A stretch of DNA of 64,000 nt from Asterella californica (Eukaryota > Streptophyta > Marchantiopsida > Marchantiales > Aytoniaceae): contig JAYKYS010000009.1 of assembly GCA_036924285.1 (NCBI GenBank), positions 24,718,001-24,782,000 of the forward strand, written 5' to 3'. How positions within the stretch are numbered: the stretch's first letter is position 1; each line of letters opens with the position of its first letter. The position numbers and the translations under genes are program-made. The notes under the pieces were generated by a model. The model searched no databases, was not told the origin of the DNA, and saw only the letters and a list, made by a program, of their open reading frames with translations. Below, piece by piece: positions 1-9,579 of this stretch.

Positions 1-45
1 AGGCCAATAGATATTTTATTTTATTTATGAGCAATTTGCTACTAC

Positions 46-244
46 TGTTAAAGAGAATGTCTAGTCTATAGTCACCTCTATAGTCACATCTATAGTCAGC
101 TCTATAGACACATCTCTATGACTAATGACTGACTAGTGACTAACCTCTTGTCCATAAGTTAGAGTATATAACAACCCCCTTCTTGAGAGATGATGAGTCT
201 ACTGATCCCTTTACTGATATATTTTTTACAGTGGAGAGTATTCA
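46..244 (+). repeat. 5' LTR of copia-1
   Basis: Starts TGTTAAAGAGAATGTC and is repeated at 3656-3878 in the same orientation, so the two form an LTR pair. It holds short CTATAGTCAC-type repeats and a TATA-like TATATAACA about 75 bp before its end. The shared sequence runs a few bases further (CTTGGTTT), as if the first bases of a primer-binding site were included. Then the left copy runs straight into a minus-strand gag fragment instead of the usual leader. The exact 3' border (CA at 230 or 244) is uncertain. Confidence 0.75.
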
Positions 245-836
245 CTTGGTTTGGTTCTTAAACATGGTACTAGAGCTTCTTGCAAAGCTAGAGTTTGCAG
301 TTCTTCAAATGAGACAGGCTCCTTGAGTACATCCACTGCTTTGATGAAATGCTCGTATGGTTCTAGTAAGCTTAGGAGCACTACCAGTACCAAGTCGTCC
401 TCGTCTATACCTCCACCCAGATTCTTCAGTTGTTGTAGCAACCCTTTAACAGTATTGAAGTGCTCTTCGAGAGAGATGCCTGCAATCATTTGCAAAGTGT
501 TTAACTTTCTGCGTAGCATTCTCTTCTTCCCTCGAGCAGCTCTTTCGTACTTCTTGGTGAATGTATTCCAACATCTTTAGAAGTTTTAGCCTCCAAGATA
601 TCCATGATTTTCGAGTCTTTTATGGTCATCTTGATGATGGCAAGTGCTTGTTGATCTCTTTTGTTCCAAGCTTTGACAACAGCTTGTGATTGGATAGGTC
701 TTTCTTCCTCACCCAACACTATGTTCCATAAGTCGTAGTTCTGAAAAATAACTTGAACCTTGAAACACCATATTGGATAGTTCGTGCTATCCAACTTATG
801 ATGATCATGAAGTAAGTTATCACTAACGTTAGTCAT
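226..836 (-). pseudogene. copia Gag fragment (UBN2-type), inverted relative to its element
   Basis: Reads on the minus strand from about 836. The N-terminal part contains LDSTNYPIWCFKVQ and a VKAWNKRDQQALAIIKMT stretch typical of copia Gag. A one-base frameshift near 575 moves the reading into the second frame, which carries MLRRKLNTLQM, GISLEEHFN and LLQQLKNLGG, the usual UBN2 order. Gag would package element RNA into cytoplasmic particles; this copy is broken and lacks its zinc knuckle. It lies between a plus-strand LTR and plus-strand pol, so it is inverted within its own element. Family assignment is confident. How the inversion arose is inference (see findings). Confidence 0.8.
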
Positions 837-1218
837 CGATAGAAAGTAAAGTAGGTGGGAAAAGTCTGGAACTCCCTGGTTGTGGAGGTGGAAGTAGTGT
901 CTATATTGTAATCCTTTGCAATCTAGTCCAGCACGGCAAAAATCTCAGAAACGCAAAAATCAATCGTTAAGACCTTCAAAAGTGCAGTCAAAGTTCCATT
1001 GACCAAGGGTTCCCCAAAGTGTAACTTCCTTATACGAGGTCCGTTTGGGTCGAAAGTTGAACCGTTGGAAAGCTCTTTGCAAATACCTTACAAGAAGACA
1101 GAGCCTTTTTAACCCCAAATCCAATCTCAGATTTGTCTAATTCGATCTCCTTTCCCTCCAAAAACGTATCAAAGGTGGTTTGACCGGAACTTTTCGTCTT
1201 CTTTCTTACTTTTCAGTT
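837..1218. other. non-coding stretch inside copia-1
   Basis: No reading frame or known motif seen. It separates the inverted gag from the pol part. It could be copia leader sequence or filler captured during the rearrangement. No LTR and no TGGTATCAGAGC primer site was found on either strand. Confidence 0.4.
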
Positions 1219-1272
1219 GAAGGTGGTGAACAGTTAGTGTGCAAGCTGCAGAAGGCATTGTATGGCCTCAAA
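1219..1272 (+). repeat. misplaced duplicate of an RT segment
   Basis: About 52 bases here match the RT coding segment at about 2512-2563 with one or two mismatches. That segment encodes GGEQLVCKLHKALYGLK in the real RT frame. Here it sits directly before the integrase part and is out of frame with it, so it is a short copied or template-switched patch rather than functional coding sequence. Confidence 0.75.
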
Positions 1273-3674
1273 TCTCTGAAGCACTCTCGAATCTTCAACA
1301 GCTTGTTAACATGGTGGAAAGACAAATTGGACAGCTAGTGAAAAGTCTGCGAAGTGATAGAGGAGGAGAGTTCACTTCCAAGGCTGTTGACAAATATTTT
1401 GCTGAGAAGAGGATACTGCGGCAGTTGACTTCAGCTTACACGCCTCAGCAAAATGGAGTGGTTGAAAGGAAGAACAGAATTGTCGTGGAGATGACAAAAA
1501 GTCTTCTTCTTGAGCAAGATCTCCCAAAAGATCTTTGGGCTGAAGCTGTGAATACTGCGGTCTACCTTCTCAACAGAAGTCCAACAAATGCTGTGAACAA
1601 CAAAACTTCATTCGAAGCTTTCACAAGGAAGAAACCAGACCTCTCTAACCTACGAATTTTTGGATGTAAAGCATATGCTACGACTCCTAAAAAATTACTC
1701 CAAAAGTTTGATGATAGATCTCAGATCTGTGCATTCATAGGATATCCAGCAAGAGAAAAGAGATATAGACTGTTGAGTGCTGCAAAAAAAATCATCATCA
1801 GTCGAGATGTAGTACTTTTAGAGATCCCTCCATCTCGAAACTCACAACATCATCTTTTTGACCTGACACCTCTCTCAATCCAAACACCTACTTCAAAGAA
1901 TCATGAAGAAGAAGCTCAAGCTCAGCTAGAACCACCTACACAAGTTGAAGTTACTGAATCAGGTCCAACTACAACAGATTTGCCTCTCATACACCAGACT
2001 ACTCTAGATTCGAGTCTTGCTGCTCAACCAAGGAGACCTATCAGAACAAGGAAGGTTACTGCAAGGCTAGAGGATTATATTCTCATGGCTGAAGCTTAAG
2101 GTGATGAAGAAACTATTACATTCGAAGAGGTTTCCAATAAAGATCAATGGAGATGTGCTATGCAGGAAGATTATGATGCATTATTCAAAAATACAACCTG
2201 GAGCCTAGTACCTCTTCCAACAAACAGGAAAGCACTTGGTTGTAAGTGGGTTTATAAGATCCAGAGACATGCGGATGGAACTATTGAGAGATACAAGTCT
2301 CGCCTTGTTGCAAAAGGTTATTTGCAGACTGCAAGAGAAGGTTTTCAAGAGACCCTCACACATGTGGTAAAACTTAACTCCATTCGAGTTCTTTGTGCTC
2401 TTGCAAAACTACATGGTTGGAAGTGTTTACAAATGGATGTTAAGAATGCATTTCTTAATGGAATTCTTGAAGAAGATATCTACTTGCAGCAACCACCTGG
2501 GTTTGTTCGTAAAGGAGGTGAACAGTTAGTGTGCAAGCTGCACAAGGCATTGTATGGCCTCAAACAAGCTCCAAGAGCTTGGTACACAAGAAACAACACT
2601 TTCTTGAAGCAGCAAGGCTTTTCTCCTACAAGAGGTGATCCAAACTTCTATGTTTTGATTACTTCTCAAGGTATTGTGTTACTGTTACTGTACGTGGATG
2701 ACCTGATAATATCCGGAAGTAATCAAGGAGGAGTAAAGAACATTCAGCAAGCCTTAATGCAAGAGTTTGATATGAAGGATCTAGGACTTCTCAACTTTTG
2801 TCTTGGAGTTCAGTTTCTAGAACACAACAAAATGTTATACCTCTCTCAGGCAAGATACACAAAAAGTATACTCCAGGATTTTCAGATGGAGAAGTGCAAG
2901 CCTGCGCCTACTCCTATGATTATCTCGAAAGAGTGGCAAAGTTCTTCTATTGATGATGAGCATGCAGATGCAACAGAGTTCAGGAAGTTGATTGGGAAGT
3001 TAATTTATCTGGCTGTCACTACAAGACCAGATATTTCATTTGCAGTCAGCAAACTCAGTCAGAATATGGAGTCTCTCACAATTATACATATGAGGGCAGC
3101 AAAGAGAGTTTTGCGCTACCTCAGGGGAACTACCAGCTATGGGCTTAGATATAGCTCAGATAAGTCACTTGGACTTGTTGGATTTACAGATGCTGATTGG
3201 GCAGGTGATTCTACAGATCGTAAATCAATGTCCGGATTTGCATTTATGCGGGGAGGAGGTGCCATCACTTGGCAGTGTAAAAAGCAGCCAACTATTGCTT
3301 TATCCTCCTCTGAAGCAGAATATCGTGGCTTGTGTAATGCAGCACGAGAGGCCATTTGACTAAGATGGATGTTGGAGGATGTAGGTATCAACCAAGACAC
3401 TCCAACAGTAATCTGGACTGATAGCATGAGTGCAATAGCATTGCCGAAAAACTCAGTGCACCATGCTAGAACAAAGCACATTGAAGTGCAAGTCCACTTC
3501 ATCAGGAAGAAAATAATTTCAGGAGAGGTTGTTACTCAATGGGTAACAACTGATGACCAAACTGCTGATATATTCACCAACTTTTGTCTTAACAAGTTTC
3601 AAAAATTGAGACTTGAACTTGGTGTATATTCAATACCACTGACATTAAGAGGGAGTGTTAAAGATAATGTCTAG
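1273..3674 (+). pseudogene. copia-1 pol: integrase core end, reverse transcriptase, RNase H
   Basis: One frame runs through the whole piece, broken only by TAA at 2097 and TGA at 3357. Order: integrase C-terminal half (SLRSDRGGEF with the second Asp, YTPQQNGVVERKN with the Glu), the GCKAY region, RT (GCKWVYKIQ; MDVKNAFLNG; catalytic YVDDLIISG near 2691), and RNase H (FTDADWAGDSTDRKS; ALSSSEAEYRG; ARTKHIEV). The polyprotein would copy element RNA and insert the cDNA. The integrase N-terminal part with its first catalytic Asp, the protease and a collinear gag are missing, so this copy is dead. Its 3' end meets a polypurine tract (AAGAGGGAG) right before the 3' LTR. Domain order IN-RT-RH marks Ty1/copia. 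Confidence 0.92.
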
Positions 3675-3878
3675 TCTATAGTCACCTCTATAGTCACATC
3701 TAATAATCACATCTATAGTCATCTCTATAGTCACCTCTATAGGCACATCTCTATGACTAATGACTGACTAGTGACTAACCTCTTGTCCATAGGTTAGAGT
3801 ATATAACAACCCCCTCTTGAGAGATGATGAGTCGACTGATCACTTTACTGATATATCTTCCACAGTGGAAAGTATTCA
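3656..3878 (+). repeat. 3' LTR of copia-1
   Basis: Starts TGTTAAAGATAATGTC directly after the purine-rich tract at about 3644-3655 and matches the 46-244 copy, with an extra repeat block of about 24 bp near 3700. It is followed by CTTGGTTTT, as the left copy is followed by CTTGGTTT, and then by an inverted RT fragment. No convincing 5-bp target duplication was found around the pair. Confidence 0.75.
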
Positions 3879-3886
3879 CTTGGTTT

Positions 3887-4085
3887 TAAATAACTACTCC
3901 TTAGTAGTAGGTCGTCTACATACACAATGATATACAATACATCTGAATCCTCAGAGGAGAAATAGAAATAATTCTCGGACTTTGATCGTTGCATTCCTAG
4001 ACGTAAAAGGCTATCGTCTAAGCGTTGGTACCATGATCTACCTGATTGTTTCAATCTGTACATGCCCTTCTGAAGTTTACATACA
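3887..4085 (-). pseudogene. copia RT fragment, inverted
   Basis: The minus strand encodes the middle of a copia RT: LQKGMYRLKQSGRSWYQRLD followed by DVLYIIVYVDDLLLRSSYL, including the YVDD catalytic box. The next RT segment in normal protein order (EFDMKDLQQLKYFLGIEF) begins at about 4090 on the opposite strand. Two adjacent parts of one RT therefore point away from each other, with the upstream part inverted. It abuts the plus-strand copia-1 LTR at 3886. Confidence 0.85.
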
Positions 4086-5000
4086 CCTCTGGAATTTGAC
4101 ATGAAGGATCTCCAACAACTCAAGTACTTCTTGGGCATTGAGTTTGTCAAAAATGGTGTTGCGTTATGGCTGCTGCAGAGACAATATTGTCTAAACATGT
4201 TGGAGAAGTTCGAGATGACTGCCTCTAAACCAATCTCTATCCCTCTTGCTGCTAGTGTTAAGCTAAATGCAGAAGATGACGAGTTGCTAGCAGATCCCTT
4301 CATGTATGACAGATCGTAGATAGCCTGATCCATCTTACTATAACTAGGCCAGATTTATCTTATGCTGTTGGCTTAGTCAGCCAATACGTACAGGCTCCAA
4401 GGAAGCCACACCTTGATGCAGTTCGACAGAATTCTACGGTATGTGAAGTATACACTTCAGTTTGGACTTTACTTTCCTTCTGGTAAGCCTCTTGTGTTAC
4501 AAGGCTTTACTGATGCAGATTGGGCTGGAAGTATTCATGACAGGAGATCTACGTCAGGTTTCATTTTCTGCCTTGGAGATTCTGCGGTTAGTTGGCAATC
4601 GAAAAAGCAACAAACAGTTGCTTTGTCTTCTACAGAAGCAGAATACAGAGGTGCCACCAATGCTACATGTGAATCTGTTTGGCTTCGCACCTTTTTGGAT
4701 GATATGGGTGTCACATTTTCTGATCCAGTTGTTTTACACGACAACATCAGCAGCATTAAACTTGCTTCTAATCCTATTTTTCATGCTAGGACCAAACATA
4801 TAGAGGTCCATTATCACTTCATCAGGGAGAAAGTGTTAGCTGGAGAGATTGATCTTAGGTATCTTCCTACTGATGAGCAAGTTGCTGATATTTTCACCAA
4901 AGCCTTACCTAGAGACAAATTTGAGTATTTCAGGTTGCGTCTAGGTGTTAAGGACATAGATTCTAGCTTGAGGGAGAGTGTTAAAGACTGTGCAAACTAA
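4086..5000 (+). pseudogene. copia-2 RT end and RNase H
   Basis: Starts with the RT thumb segment (MKDLQQLKYFLGIEF) and passes through stops and frame changes around 4317-4440, where remnants such as TRPDLSYAVGLVSQYVQ can still be read in another frame. It then becomes an open RNase H from about 4416: LQGFTDADWAGSIHDRRS, ALSSTEAEYRGA, HARTKHIEVHYHFIREK, DIFTKALPR. The protein end overlaps the LTR start by about 20 bases, as is common in copia. The 3' half of a second copia element, different in sequence from copia-1. Confidence 0.9.
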
Positions 5001-5181
5001 CTATGCACTGTAGTCGTAGTTTGGTCTAGTTCTTAACCTAGTTAGTTTAGGGTTTGGGGACCAAGCCCAGTTTACCCCTTTCCTTGTCCTTTTTCTCTTT
5101 GATATTAGTAAAGAGGGACTGACGACCCTCGAGGCATTCTCTTGTGTGATTTTCAGACTCTCTCCACCTCTCTTCAATTCA
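4979..5181 (+). repeat. 3' LTR of copia-2
   Basis: TGTTAAAGACTGTGC follows the purine tract GAGGGAGAG at the end of RNase H, the normal polypurine-tract/LTR junction. The downstream end, near TTCAATTCA at about 5181, is a guess because no second copy exists in the window. Confidence 0.6.
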
Positions 5182-5467
5182 GGCTTAAGCTATGGCTGCC
5201 TTGTCTTATGAGTGCTTATAGTTCCCTGATCTGAACACTTTTATGGTTCCTGGATTTCTATAGAATCTTGAGAAGTTTAACTGGAGGCAGGATGAGCGAT
5301 CCATGAAAGTAATTTGTTCATGATCAGCTCCAGACGTTAGTCTTAAAGTCGACTACGCTGGCTTTGTGGACGACTTGATCGGTAAATATCATATGAATCT
5401 AGCTAGACTAGTTTGAGATCCTAGTGCAGCTGCTACTGAAAGTAAAGTTGGTACGGTTGCAAAAAAC
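5182..5467. other. no gene recognised between copia-2 and the P450 fragment
   Basis: Scattered stops in all frames. A weak plus-strand reading (GCTATGGCTGCC near 5190) might be decayed retroelement leader or gag. Nothing firm can be said. Confidence 0.3.
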
Positions 5468-5927
5468 CTGAAGCTCATTGAGGCGTTTCATGCTCAGTAA
5501 CTCCTGCGTGAAGAGCTTGCGCATGTCACGCCAGCGGTCGCAGTACGGCATAGACGCGATGTCTTGACGGTTAAATCCCAGAATGTCGGCGGACGAGTAG
5601 CCTGGTCGGGAAGCCATGATCACATCATTGACCTGGAAAAACTCCCTCAGCATGTCTGCAGAAGAAACTACGACTACGGGGACATAGCCGAGGCGCAGGT
5701 ACATCAGAGGCCCATACTTCTTTGCCAGCTCCATGAGAGTTCGGTGTGGAAGTGCGCCCAGTAACGGAAAATGGCCGATGATAGGCCATGCTCCAGAAGG
5801 ACACGGAGGCAGTGGCGGAAAAATTGCTTTCTCCAGAGCTCGATTTTCTCTCGTGACCACGCAGTAGCAAAACTGATGCCACAGCCAGCAACACTCCCAG
5901 AGGGACCCAAATGTCCTCGAGCATCAT
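5468..5927 (-). pseudogene. cytochrome P450 N-terminal fragment (copy 1)
   Basis: From ATG at 5927 the minus strand encodes a membrane anchor (MMLEDIWVPLGVLLAVASVL). After a frame change near 5850 it carries the proline-rich hinge (FPPLPPCPSGAWPIIGHFP) and the first P450 conserved blocks (ELAKKYGPLMYLRLG, VVVSSADMLREFF, YCDRWRDMRKLF, ELLSMKRLNEL). Plant microsomal P450s are about 500 residues; only about 150 remain, with no I-helix, ExxR or heme-Cys region. Similarity stops at CAG/GTTTTTT, which looks like an exon end with a 5' splice site. No later exon is found downstream, where copia-2 now lies. Probably a truncated pseudogene; substrate unknown. Confidence 0.85.
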
Positions 5928-5934
5928 TTTTCAC

Positions 5935-8900
5935 TCGAACGAAGTTCGGGACGAAATCGTCTTTGAACTCTAGTACTGTTCCTGGCGATCGGACATTTGA
6001 GAGAAATTTGACGGACTCCCAGCTGCAGCTGCTACATACACTCCCACTTCAACTCCTCCTCGCTAGCTCAGAATCTCCACAGACGATAAACTAATGAACT
6101 AGTAAGTCTACTGAAACGCAACACTTGTTAATTTAAAGGAACATCTGATCTTGATTCATGGCGCGCTTCATTATACTGACTGCGAACAGTAAGCACTGTC
6201 ACCCTTCAGGACAGGAGAACTTCATCACAGTACTGTACATGTTTTACTGCACTGCTGGTGGAATCTGCAACTAGCGACTTAGATGAATTTTTAACAGACG
6301 ACAAAAATTAAACGCTTAAGTTTAGAAGAGTATGTTTACGATTTTAAGTTTAGAAGGGTATGTTTATGATTTGGTTCTCACTAGACACGATGAGGAAATT
6401 ACATGATTCGTTAAACTTCAAAAATAATTTGTGAAAATAATTGAATAAAACATTTCAAAAACATTTGAATACATGAAACGAACTTAGCTCAGGTGATGAT
6501 GCACGCCTCAAAAAGTGGATCAATTCTGATTGTGATGTAACCAGACAAGATGATATGTATGATTGTGAATGTGAGGTGTAATCAAACGAAAAGTACAAGA
6601 CGGGTCTGGAAAAGTCCGACATTCGTTCTAAGGGTCTCACCAAGAAAATTCCTGATAAAATTAAGATCTAGAAGATTACGGGAGTCCGGAGTGTACTTAC
6701 TGCACCTGTAGGTTTGTGACATGATCATGAGCTCGCCAGAAGAAGAATATGACGCGGAGACTAAAAGTCTCCGCGTCAAGAAAACAAGAAAGTGACAGTA
6801 GGTCACATGATGAGCGCAGTAGATGAGCCGTGATAGGATTCTCCAGTTGGGATGGATTAGAAGGATGAAAGGGAATCAGAAGCAACCTCCAGGTCAGGAA
6901 AGAACCTCGATATCACTGTACTGTAACGACTTCCAACAACTCAGCCTGAATTGTCGTGCTCACAAAGCAGAGGGACCGGTCCAGCTTCCAGCTTCTAAGT
7001 GTGTCGGGCAGGACTCGCAGGAGACGAGACAAGAAGAGGCTGGTGACTGGTCTACCGACTGGAACAGCACCCTCCAGCGTGGTGTCTGTAGCTGCGACAC
7101 ATTCTTTCTAAGAAGGTCCCTCCACATTCACTTGCATACGCGACTTATCACTTCAGTGATTGGAAGGTTGTTTATTATTGCCCATTGTGAACCCAAGAGG
7201 TACGATCAGAAAAACACCTGATCTCAAGCGCTCCCTGCAAAACAGAAATGATGTGTTTGATGATTCAACTAGTTTAGTTCTTCTTTTTCATGACGAGCAG
7301 TTGCAAGTACTACTGGTCACTGATTTCTATCCGTGGTTTGAGAGTTTATCAGTAGAAATGGGAACATCATCTGAGAGAGAATACTCGAGCTAGGTCAAGA
7401 AATGTAGAGAGTCCAAAAAGGGTAAAAAATTTCGTGAATATGAAAGTCTTTGATGCTTCCGAATTTGCAGTACGCATTTGTTTTCTAGTAGTAGGTGATC
7501 AGTTTCCAGAGTAGTTGCGACAAAATGCTGCCTGCGAACGCTCCACGATGAGAAAGGGTGACAAGCAAGGGATCCTTTAGTATGTGAAGGAATGGAGATA
7601 GAAGCAGAAATGCAGAAAAGCATGAGAAAAAGGTGAGGAATGCCTCTTACCTCTAGATCATACTTTTGAGAAATATTGTAAGTGTCTATGTTGAGTAGCA
7701 TGCTGCTTTTCGTTTCTGAGAAAAAACTTGTCAGTCTGATGCGATGCGCATAGAAGTCTTAGACTACCCGAACCACATAGCTAAGAAAACCAGAGCCACA
7801 AACATACTAATGCGCATAGGCATTGAGTCCTACAAAGTCCATCACGCCACTTGCTCTGTCGGTAGTGCCCATTCTATGTTCCAGAAATATTATGTCTATG
7901 ACTGGGCTGAACCAGTTGCAATGGCATTAGTTTGGTGCATTCTGGATATTCTGCATTTTGTATATTGTCTTGCAAATCTTTCATAAACGGAATGGAATCT
8001 CCGATCTCCAGGACAAGAAAAGTTGTAAGAAGAGTGACCTCCTCTACGAGCTGTAGAAAATGGGTCCGGAGTACCTTTTCCTGCTAGCATTTGTGTCGTA
8101 AAAGCCATATCTCGTACGGTAGTTTTAGCCTCATGTTGACACTTGAATCCGACTCTGCTTTGCTCTGTAGGACATGGTCTCTAAATGCGTGGAGGACTTC
8201 TCTCCTCCGGACAGCCTGAGGCGACAGCATTACACCAAATCAAAATTCACCTAAGGAGCCCATGAGGAAATCCCTTGAAGTTCCGATCATTTTCAGAGCG
8301 CTTCAAGCATTCGAGTTATACGCATCATTCAGTACATGTATGCTACCTCTGCAGATGTTTCGACTCATGCTCAAGCGGCCTACGATAGTGTGGATGCAAA
8401 AGGCCAGTGTCCTCCTGACAGGATGCACTTACGAGGAGAAATTAATGACACCTTCAGCCCATACTTTGAGATCTGGCCATACGCATGCTTTACAATATCG
8501 AGATCCGCTAGTGGCAGTTTTAACTTTTCTGTTCACAATCGCAAGTATAATATAACGAAGTACAGAAGCTGGTAAATCACGCGCGTTCGTCCATCATGGT
8601 AGAGATTCATGACAAAATAGTACTCTCTCAACCCACGTTTGTCATGTCACGTGCTTTTGTACATGCTTTCTAGTGATCAACTGAAAGTCTTTTTGTTGAG
8701 ATCGTCTTAAATAATAATCCTTGGAGTTCACATCCATAGTCAGATGGAAGGTAATAGGATGTACAAAGAATAGAGGTTGCTAGTGATAAGGCTTTGACAT
8801 GGAAGGAGATTGCAACTTCACAATTTTCACAACAGTAAGGTGAGTCACTATGCTGTACTATGTATATTTAGCACAGGTTCTGGGTCTCTGCAAGATAATT

Positions 8901-9164
8901 ACCAGACCATGATCAGATAAGAGTTTATATCATAGTCCTCAGTAAAGTAAGCACTATTATTGATCTGAGTCATCTCTGTTCAAAGTTCTCTATAAGTCCT
9001 AACACGCTGATAATATTATTCTGTTGAGGCAGATATTTCTTGTTACTCTGAGACTCTCGAGTGCATCTTTCCACCTTTAGTCTATAGACCTCCATCTTGT
9101 GGATAACTCTCTAAAATGGAATGAATCTCGACTAGCTTGTAGGTCCTACTACAACCACTGAAAA
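5935..9164. other. 3.2-kb stretch without a supported gene
   Basis: Only short unsupported open frames on both strands. It covers the upstream side of the minus-strand P450 fragment and would hold its former promoter. The one structured item is the perfect hairpin at 6751-6777. No tRNA, transposon protein or long repeat was recognised. Confidence 0.5.
6751..6777. repeat. perfect GC-rich hairpin, 12-bp stem, 3-nt loop
   Basis: GACGCGGAGACT, then AAA, then AGTCTCCGCGTC: a perfect inverted repeat with two CGCG-type cores. It stands alone in otherwise AT-leaning non-coding DNA. No protein or RNA context is visible. Confidence 0.9.
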
Positions 9165-9575
9165 TTTTAGTTATAGTTGCCAATACCTGAAGAGCTCGTT
9201 GAGGCGCTTCCTGCGTGACCTTCACACAGCGGTCACAGTACATATATATGGATGACTGACAATGTCTCGACAACTGAAAACCAGAATTTGGAAGTGTGGA
9301 GTACAGGGGTCGAGAAGCCACAGTCAGATCATTAATCTGGAAAAACTCCCTCAGAATGTCTGCAGAAGAAACTACGATCACGGGAACATGTACTTAAGAG
9401 TTGCCAGCCCACAAGAGTTCGGTGTGGAAGTGCGCCCCGTAGCGGAAAAGGCCATGCTCCAGAAGGGCTTGGTGCCAGTCGCTGACGATGGCTCTTTCCA
9501 GAACCAATTTTCTCTCGTGACCACGTAGTAGGAAAACACAGACAGCAACACACTCCCAGGGAGAGCAAATGAAAC
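9165..9575 (-). pseudogene. cytochrome P450 N-terminal fragment (copy 2)
   Basis: A more decayed relative of the fragment at 5468-5927, same strand. Recognisable pieces in two frames are SPSGAWPFPLRGALPHRTL and VVSSADILREFFQINDLTVA followed by SRP. The DNA around the VSSAD-LREFF segment (about 9325-9390) is close to that at about 5625-5690. The N-terminal anchor is poorly kept and the YCDR region is scrambled. Two truncated copies of the same 5' part 3.7 kb apart suggest a local duplication followed by decay. Confidence 0.75.
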
Positions 9576-9579
9576 CTCA

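Noticed and set aside
1..5181. 5-bp target duplication for copia-1
   Set aside because: Bases before 46 (CTAC) and after the 3' LTR do not match convincingly, and the borders are rearranged, so none is claimed.
6823..7221. Plus-strand 132-codon frame
   Set aside because: No protein-like motif, no repeat relationship and no regulatory context; treated as chance.
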